Of a stretch of 38,351 nucleotides of DNA, positions 32,981 through 38,351 are shown piece by piece. A program made the position numbers and the translations under genes. The stretch is taken from positions 1 to 38,351 of the forward strand of contig JAHLWT010000133.1 of assembly GCA_019057775.1 (NCBI GenBank). The letters are read 5' to 3'. Numbering within the stretch: the first letter of the stretch is position 1; each line of letters begins with the position of its first letter. The notes under the pieces are model-generated. The model was not told where the DNA came from and did not search any database. It saw nothing but the letters and a program-made list of their open reading frames with translations. The DNA is from Promethearchaeota archaeon (GTDB lineage: Archaea; Asgardarchaeota; Lokiarchaeia; Sigynarchaeales; SOKP01).

Positions 32981-33879
32981 ATTAGATTAAAATGTTCAAG
33001 TGCTTTTTTAGCCACTAAATCTCCCCATTCCTGGACAAAATGACCTGCTTCTTTAATTCTTAAAGGTGATGGGCATCTTGGAATCATTTTTTTTAATTGT
33101 CGCATTACTGATGGACCAAGTACGGGGTCTTGCATGCCAATAGCCATAAATGATTCGCCATTCCATTCCTTTTGAAACCAATCTTTAGCCTTTCTTGAAA
33201 TTTCCGCACCTGGAGCGTCGTATGTGGTCGGTACGAGTTGAGGAAAACGTCGTACACCTGCTTTATACTTTATATCAGGAAAGGGAGCATCATATGCAGC
33301 AATTTCTTCTGGTGTTAAGAGTGGCGTCCCTCTTAACATTAAGCGCCCCACATCCATATCAGGAGTTTTTTTTACCCAATCTCGAAATGTTCTGAATCCT
33401 GGTGATGGTACACCTTCCCCTGTGCCTAAAGTGGTATTCATTAAAATTAAATGTGTAAATCTATTTGGCATATCCATTGGTAACGTAAGTCCGAGAATTC
33501 CCCCCCAATCTTGGCACACAAGTGCTATATTCTTTAAATCTAATCGTTTAATAAATTCAATTAAGAAGTTGCGATGGAATTCAAAAGTGTATATTTCATC
33601 TTCTATTGGTTTATCAGATCGTCCAAATCCAAAAAAATCTGGAGCAACTGCTCTATAACCTGCTGAAGTAAAGACAGGAATCATCTTTCGATAAAGATAA
33701 CTCCATGTTGGCTGACCGTGTAAGCACAAAAAAACAACATTCGAATCTACTGGACCTTCATCGATATAATGTATCCGTAATCCTTCATATCCATGAAGAT
33801 TTTCGATATATTTTGGCTCAAAAGGAAAGTTATAAAGATTTTTAAAATTTTCTTCTGGTGTTCTTAACGCCTTAATCAT
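32977..33879 (-). CDS. Haloalkane dehalogenase (HLD-I, DhlA-like)
   Basis: 300-residue alpha/beta-hydrolase. The oxyanion region is HGQPTWSYLYRKM (H54-M66), the nucleophile is D124 in CQDWGG with the halide-binding W125 beside it, W168 (FRDWVKK) can be the second halide ligand, the catalytic acid is D251 (DPVLGP) and the base is H280 (AGHFVQEWG). This set, and even the number D124-W125, matches the HLD-I subfamily, which splits C-halogen bonds of short haloalkanes to alcohols without cofactors. The overall run (MIKALRTPEE...FPFEP, APDFFGFGRSDKP) is like bacterial members, so the gene was probably acquired. It is single. An epoxide hydrolase is less likely because of the DW pair with W168. Confidence 0.85.
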   Translation of the reverse strand: MIKALRTPEENFKNLYNFPFEPKYIENLHGYEGLRIHYIDEGPVDSNVVFLCLHGQPTWSYLYRKMIPVFTSAGYRAVAPDFFGFGRSDKPIEDEIYTFEFHRNFLIEFIKRLDLKNIALVCQDWGGILGLTLPMDMPNRFTHLILMNTTLGTGEGVPSPGFRTFRDWVKKTPDMDVGRLMLRGTPLLTPEEIAAYDAPFPDIKYKAGVRRFPQLVPTTYDAPGAEISRKAKDWFQKEWNGESFMAIGMQDPVLGPSVMRQLKKMIPRCPSPLRIKEAGHFVQEWGDLVAKKALEHFNLI

Positions 33880-34009
33880 AACAATACATCTTTATCTTTA
33901 ATTAAAATAAATATTCCTGAAAAAAGGATAGAAATAAAAAATTCTTTTATCCTTTTATTTTTTAAAGGGATGGGATTAATTTAATAAAATAAAGAAGAGA
34001 AATCATATT

Positions 34010-34894
34010 TTACTTGAAGCCATGTTTCTCTAAAAAGCCTGTTAATCTGTTTCGATGGAACTTTAGTCCTAAACTATCAGGGTCTTCTCCAAACGCAAGT
34101 GCTAATAATTCAGTCACATATAGAATAGGGACACCATACGTTTTTCCTGATAATTTTTCCGCCTTTTTTTGATTATTATCAAATTGTTGGTAGCACGCAG
34201 GGCAATTGAGAACTATTGCATCTGCTCCTGCCTTTAATAGACTATCTAATTTATTTGATAAAATTTGCATTGCTGGTTCTTCAGCTGTATTGTTTACTCC
34301 ATTGCCACAACATAACACTTCTTCTGCGTAATCTACGGGGATTGCTCCAGCAGCGGCCACAATTTCTCTTAATTTAACGGGTTTCATTGGATCATCTGTT
34401 TGTACTATTTCAGATGGTCTATTGTAGTGACAACCAGTATGGCATGCTATTTTTAATCCGGATAAGTCCTTAACAACATATTCTTTAATTTTTTCTATGT
34501 ATTCATGTAAGATTTCTACAAAATGTTTGACATTAATAGTTCCTTTAAATTCTCTTCCAATTGTTTTTAATATCTCGTTTATCTTATCTTTTTCGTGATC
34601 ATCGTGTTTTAATTGTTGGTTGACAAGCTTAAGTGTCTGAAAGCAACCGTTACATAATGAAATAATATCTTTTCCTTCATCTTCAGCAATAGTTAGATTT
34701 CGAGCAGCCATAGCTAACCAACTTTTATGATCAGTTGAGTTGAATCCAACGGGATCAGGACAACAAGCAAATGCAGCATCAGAAGTGTTTATTCCGAGCT
34801 TATCAAAAACTTTTCTGGCTGATGCTTCAATGAAAGGAATCCTATTTCCAATGACACAACCCATGAACATCTTGTACTCGTCTGCTTTAGCCAT
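34010..34894 (-). CDS. hdrB: HdrB-like subunit with two CCG domains
   Basis: 294 residues. Heterodisulfide-reductase subunit B type: two CCG domains. The first shows MGCVIGNRIP, ACCPDP and CNGC; the second shows CHTGCHYNRP, LCCGNGVNN and NCPAC. The CX(n)CCX(n)CxxC patterns bind the noncubane 4Fe-4S clusters on which HdrB reduces disulfides such as CoM-S-S-CoB. Neither HdrA nor HdrC is beside it. It is single in this window, so either its partners are elsewhere or it serves another redox complex. The ATG at 34894 is followed by MAKADEYKMFMGC. Confidence 0.87.
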   Translation of the reverse strand: MAKADEYKMFMGCVIGNRIPFIEASARKVFDKLGINTSDAAFACCPDPVGFNSTDHKSWLAMAARNLTIAEDEGKDIISLCNGCFQTLKLVNQQLKHDDHEKDKINEILKTIGREFKGTINVKHFVEILHEYIEKIKEYVVKDLSGLKIACHTGCHYNRPSEIVQTDDPMKPVKLREIVAAAGAIPVDYAEEVLCCGNGVNNTAEEPAMQILSNKLDSLLKAGADAIVLNCPACYQQFDNNQKKAEKLSGKTYGVPILYVTELLALAFGEDPDSLGLKFHRNRLTGFLEKHGFK

Positions 34895-35056
34895 TTTAAA
34901 TCATCTTTTAATATTTATTAATAACAATAATTTGTATTTGTAAATATTAAATTTCTTAAAAATCTTCTTTCTCTAAATCTAGACTAAAATTACTCTGAGC
35001 TTAAAAAGCATATAAAAAAGAAAATTTAATTGAATATCCACCTTAAAATTCTGTTT

Positions 35057-35485
35057 CTAATCCTTTAATCTCATTCTGGCGAATATTGAAATCAAAACCC
35101 CAGCGAGTCCGTATCCTCCATTAAAGGTTGTAATCAATATTGTAGGTAAGTCATCAATCGATGCCCCACCATAAATACTTGTAATTAACAGAATAATAAG
35201 GCTAAAAAGACCAGTTCCTAAACCAATTCCGATTATTAATCTCCCTGCAAAATTTGAACTATATCCAGCAATAAATGACCCTACAATAACTGATATACCT
35301 CCTCCAGCAGCAATGTAACTAAATACAAGTAATATAATTTCTAAGGCTCTTTGTGTTTTAGGACCGACGTATCCAGAGGCTATCTCTAACAGTCTACCAT
35401 AAAACCCAACGCTCCCTATTATAGAGCTGGTGATCATTAAAGCGCCCCCTATTATTGATAAGAATACCCATTTTTTATGTTCCAT
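35057..35485 (-). CDS. Small four-helix membrane protein, unrecognised
   Basis: 142 residues, four hydrophobic helices (about 7-29, 46-70, 79-103 and 115-138) rich in Gly, Ser and Ile, with a basic end (RMRLKD) that suggests a cytoplasmic C-terminus. The loops carry FYGRLLEIASGYVGPKTQ and YGGASIDDLPT. No family recognised and no metal or catalytic motif. It lies between HdrB and FdhD on the same strand with gaps of 162 and 87 nt, so it may not belong to either. Confidence 0.7.
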   Translation of the reverse strand: MEHKKWVFLSIIGGALMITSSIIGSVGFYGRLLEIASGYVGPKTQRALEIILLVFSYIAAGGGISVIVGSFIAGYSSNFAGRLIIGIGLGTGLFSLIILLITSIYGGASIDDLPTILITTFNGGYGLAGVLISIFARMRLKD

Positions 35486-35572
35486 TTTCCTATCTCTAAA
35501 CTTTTTTATTAATTATTTTCATTATAAGAGATTTAATTTTTAAATTTGTTTTAAACGTAAAAGTTTTTGAAA

Positions 35573-36388
35573 TTATAAAAAAATTCTATCTGGGTGAGTA
35601 TAGATATTCATTCTTCCTCCCCTGGCAAAGCCAATTAAAGTAATACCATATCCAAATGCTAACCTAATGCCCGATTCTATAGCTGCTGAAAATGAAACAA
35701 GAATCGGAATTTTTGCCCTTACAGCTTTTAAAACTGAATCTCCTGTCAGTCTTCCAGATGTGGTCAAGAATACATTTTCAAAATTGAGTTCTCTTATAAG
35801 TATATCTCCAATGACTTTGTCAATAGCATTATGTCTCCCTATATCTTCTTTTACACTTAGTAAATTCCCTTTAAAATCAAAAATTGCTGCTCCATGACAT
35901 CCTCCAGTCTCACGATATAATGGAGTATTGAGCTGCATATTTTTTAATGCCTTAAAAATCATTTCTGTCTTTATTCTAACGCTGTCTCTTTCTTTCAATG
36001 CCTCTTTTACATTATCTTCTTCGAATGTTTTTTTGATTATATTTCTCCAAGGAGAAGAGATACCACATGTAGTATCTACTACTCTACTAACTGGATTTAA
36101 TTCAAGAGATTTTATATTAAAATCAATATCATCAATTAGAGTAATGTGAATTGCACTTTCTAGCTCATCTATTTCGATCTCTTTAATATCATTTATAGAA
36201 TTAATTATACCAATCGAAAAGAGGAAACCTACAGATAATTCTTTCAAATCAAGAGGTAAACAAATGATGTTTACTAAAGCTTCAGAATTTACATAAATAT
36301 CGACGGGGCTTTCGATAAGGACGATATCCTGTAACTCTGATTTTTGGGTTTTCTTAATCCTTGTAATATTAACCTTTCGCTTGAACAA
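35573..36388 (-). CDS. fdhD: FdhD-like sulfurtransferase
   Basis: 271 residues. FdhD passes sulfur to the Mo/W-bis-MGD cofactor of formate dehydrogenase. Family landmarks are ELSVGFLFSIGII, ETGGCHGAAIF, KEDIGRHNAIDKVIG and LTTSGRLTGD. The cysteine loop usually has CGxC; here the stretch TTCGISSPW keeps only one Cys, as is seen in some FdhD proteins. The start is TTG 36388 with AGGT and AGGGA upstream, and the frame is closed by TAG four codons before. No formate dehydrogenase or other molybdenum enzyme lies in this window, so its client is elsewhere. Confidence 0.87.
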   Translation of the reverse strand: MFKRKVNITRIKKTQKSELQDIVLIESPVDIYVNSEALVNIICLPLDLKELSVGFLFSIGIINSINDIKEIEIDELESAIHITLIDDIDFNIKSLELNPVSRVVDTTCGISSPWRNIIKKTFEEDNVKEALKERDSVRIKTEMIFKALKNMQLNTPLYRETGGCHGAAIFDFKGNLLSVKEDIGRHNAIDKVIGDILIRELNFENVFLTTSGRLTGDSVLKAVRAKIPILVSFSAAIESGIRLAFGYGITLIGFARGGRMNIYTHPDRIFL

Positions 36389-36500
36389 TCCCTTTACCTA
36401 GATTAAAACCTATAAGTTCCATTATTAATGATTTAATAAGTTACAAATTGATACAAAGATTTTAAAGAAATTCCTTCCCCGTTTAAATTCATTTTATGTG

Positions 36501-36507
36501 AAAAAAA
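36501..36507 (-). terminator. T-tract terminator after the peptide-binding protein gene
   Basis: Seven T on the minus strand, 25 nt after the stop at 36532-36534. Confidence 0.3.
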
Positions 36508-36531
36508 GTTAAATATTAAAAGAAAAAGATA

Positions 36532-37542
36532 TTAAGATTTTCTATATTTAGAACTTGCCCTCATCTTTCTTACAATTAAAGCTGAAATTACCGTCACCAT
36601 AAATATTAATGAAAGTGCATCATATCCCAGAATTTCCTCTAGTTCGCTTATTTCTACATAGATTATGATACAATTTGATAAAGTTTCACCATATGTATTG
36701 CGAGCTACGATAATGTAATAATATGCTCCACTTCCTAACTCTTGTATTAAGTAGGGTGAAATAAAGACCTGAGCAATTAAAGTAGAGTTAGAATCGATTT
36801 CAGAAATAAATTGATTGGATATGTATATTGAATAATTATCCGCGTTAGTAGATGTAGTCCATGTTAGATGAAAAGAGCCATCCGTATCTGGAGTATCTGC
36901 ATTGCTGGATAAAGAAAAAGCAGATGGTGATCTGTTTGGAGGAATAGCTACAGTAACAGAAGTACAATTTGATAATTTAACCCCAAATTCATTGTGAGCA
37001 ACAACCATATAATAATATGTTCCATTTAATAGCCCTGAAACTGAGAATGGAGATATCGCACTTTGGTTTACTAAGAGAGTAAGACTATCATTAATGTGTG
37101 TAATATAGCTTTGATAACTGTAGATTGAATAATCATTCGCGTTAGTAGATGCTGTCCACGTTAGATTAAAAGCACCGTCAGTATCTGGTTCATCCCCATC
37201 ATTATTCAAATAAAAATCACCTAAAGGGAGAGGATTAAGACGGAAGTATTCATATAGAATTCCTCTGTTAAGATTAATCTGCCAATCATCCCAAAGTACA
37301 ACACCTCGTTTACCTTGTGAGATAAAAATCCAAGGATATTGATAATTTTGAGACCAATTAGCGATCTTATTCATTACATCCCTTCTTGTAGTATCATTTG
37401 TCAGATACATTTCATGTACCCATTGATCAGTTTCTGTGGCATACGTGAAAGCTAAATTGAAGTCTGGCCAATACATACTTTTCACTAAAATCATAATATG
37501 GTGGTCGCCATCTTCCATCATCTGGGTCTGCATAGTATGCAT
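36532..37542 (-). CDS. Peptide-binding protein, 3' part: end of SBP domain, two FnIII-like domains, membrane anchor
   Basis: 336 residues from an internal ATG. The first 30 residues are out of frame with the true protein; sense is regained near FNLAFTYATETDQWVHEMY, the end of a family 5 (peptide/nickel) solute-binding domain (QNYQYPWIFISQGKRG, WDDWQINL). Two FnIII-like repeats follow, each with DTDGxFxLTWTxSTNADxYSIY and a YYYxVVAxNxxGxxLSN strand pair. A membrane helix (ALSLIFMVTVISALIV) and RKMRASSKYRKS close the chain. This is the archaeal layout in which the binding protein is held to the membrane by a C-terminal helix. A frameshift between 37427 and 37542 separates it from its 5' part. 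Confidence 0.75.
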   Translation of the reverse strand: MHTMQTQMMEDGDHHIMILVKSMYWPDFNLAFTYATETDQWVHEMYLTNDTTRRDVMNKIANWSQNYQYPWIFISQGKRGVVLWDDWQINLNRGILYEYFRLNPLPLGDFYLNNDGDEPDTDGAFNLTWTASTNANDYSIYSYQSYITHINDSLTLLVNQSAISPFSVSGLLNGTYYYMVVAHNEFGVKLSNCTSVTVAIPPNRSPSAFSLSSNADTPDTDGSFHLTWTTSTNADNYSIYISNQFISEIDSNSTLIAQVFISPYLIQELGSGAYYYIIVARNTYGETLSNCIIIYVEISELEEILGYDALSLIFMVTVISALIVRKMRASSKYRKS

Positions 37543-38351
37543 CTATCCACCCTTCAGGAATATTATAAGGAATATGCCAATCAAGAGGCCATGCGTCAGC
37601 TGAAAATACAGGGAATCCTGTAAGCCAATAAGCCTGACATTCTGTCCATATAGTGGTCGAAAGTTTATATCCGGTCGCTCCTGTTTCGTCTGCTAGTGTA
37701 ATTCCAATGTCTTCAAGAGAAGTTTGAAACACATTTTTCAGTGTTTCAAAATTATCATCCCAATAAAATTCAAGTGACCATATTGGTATTGCTCCACCTA
37801 CGCCATTTGCAACATCCTGCCAATCAGAATCAGTACTACTCGCTGTTAGGCCCTGAGCTGCGCAAATTGGTCCGAAATATGGATCATTTAATAAAGTCTC
37901 TCGTGCTATAGTGACATTATGATATGCGATAGGTACAGTATCATCATAATATATATTGGTAACACCTAATGCACTTGCACGTACCGCACGTCCATTTAAA
38001 CCGACATTAATATAGGTATCATAATCGAATGCATAAGACATCGCTTTACGGAGTGCCCGAGGTACTCCATCTGGTGTATTCCCTGAAGGATAAGCTGATA
38101 GGTAAGTAGTGCTCCAGTTGATTTGTCCCCACGATTGATCCCACCACGTTTCATCAATACAATTTAAAGTGATTGCTGTAACATAATCACTTGTGGGGCG
38201 TTCAATGTAATTGATTCGAGGATTTACCATGACATCATCATAATCAACAGGAGTAAAGAAATCGTCAAGTGCAAAATCTATAGCATTTGTCATCAACGCG
38301 GTGTTACGAGATTCTATGCCTAATGTACCCGCTGGCCATGTAATTATGTCA
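37427..38351 (-). CDS. Peptide-binding protein (SBP family 5), 5' part, open at the window edge
   Basis: The minus-strand frame is open to the right edge: codons to 38350 read DIITWPAGTLGIESRNTALMTN..., so the gene starts outside. Family 5 features are ALRKAMSYAFDYDTYIN, the usual helix of the first lobe, NVFQTSLEDIGITL, and WPLDWHIPYNIPEG. These bind oligopeptides, nickel or sugars outside the cell and hand them to an ABC transporter. The last 15 or so residues (ARLQFSFHVCHRN) are out of frame, and the other frame carries on the protein, so the gene has a one-base shift at about 37480-37540. The transporter genes are not in the window. Confidence 0.78.
   Translation of the reverse strand, partial: DIITWPAGTLGIESRNTALMTNAIDFALDDFFTPVDYDDVMVNPRINYIERPTSDYVTAITLNCIDETWWDQSWGQINWSTTYLSAYPSGNTPDGVPRALRKAMSYAFDYDTYINVGLNGRAVRASALGVTNIYYDDTVPIAYHNVTIARETLLNDPYFGPICAAQGLTASSTDSDWQDVANGVGGAIPIWSLEFYWDDNFETLKNVFQTSLEDIGITLADETGATGYKLSTTIWTECQAYWLTGFPVFSADAWPLDWHIPYNIPEGWIDAYYADPDDGRWRPPYYDFSEKYVLARLQFSFHVCHRN

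Overview
The window is AT-rich DNA that reads as an archaeal chromosome segment, most likely from an Asgard archaeon of the Lokiarchaeia type. The case rests on an archaeal e-MtaB tRNA methylthiotransferase, a stand-alone AlaX editing protein, HdrB, a class II ribonucleotide reductase, NosD-like surface beta-helix proteins, TATA boxes about 25 nt upstream of some starts, an SDS22-like leucine-rich-repeat protein and a GOLPH3/Vps74-like (GPP34) protein. The lineage is inferred; no rRNA or tRNA gene is visible.

Layout. 1-1826: a truncated unrecognised gene, a TatD hydrolase and a flavodoxin, all on plus. 1886-6330: on minus, an SCP2-like lipid-binding protein, a GlcD-like FAD oxidase and a GlcF-like Fe-S protein form a tight operon; a separate glutamate dehydrogenase follows. 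6435-7979: an LRR protein, then two tandem 50-residue zinc-ribbon proteins too short for most gene finders. 8035-11783: one very large surface protein (two beta-helix modules, four Ig-like repeats, membrane anchor) broken by an in-frame TAA and a frameshift. 12007-13360: AlaX and a toxin-antitoxin pair whose toxin is frameshifted. The pair lies between a gene tail and a decayed copy of that tail.

The most unusual part is 13388-24274. It holds two versions of one membrane system. Each version has three protein types (called A, B and C here), and each type has two membrane segments followed by a left-handed beta-helix (hexapeptide-repeat) domain. One copy is split (A, B, C as three genes, 24274 to 21611); the other has two A-B fusions plus C (18613 to 13388). 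Six membrane segments and three hexapeptide domains is the layout of the C-terminal part of poly-epsilon-lysine synthetase (Pls) and related NRPS terminal domains, but no adenylation or carrier domain is present here. A threonine-dehydratase/serine-racemase-type PLP enzyme, a nitrilase-family amidase and a zinc alcohol dehydrogenase lie between the copies on the same strand. I infer a free-standing amino-acyl or peptidyl modification system.

24440-38351: a ZIP-like membrane protein, class II ribonucleotide reductase, the GPP34 protein with paired dyads upstream, a lysine-rich-tailed unknown, two membrane proteins of unknown role, e-MtaB, a DhlA-type haloalkane dehalogenase, HdrB, a four-helix membrane protein, FdhD, and a frameshifted, membrane-anchored peptide-binding protein that runs off the right edge.

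At least three genes carry single-base frame breaks and one carries an internal stop. These may be real decay or consensus errors, and read-level data would tell which.
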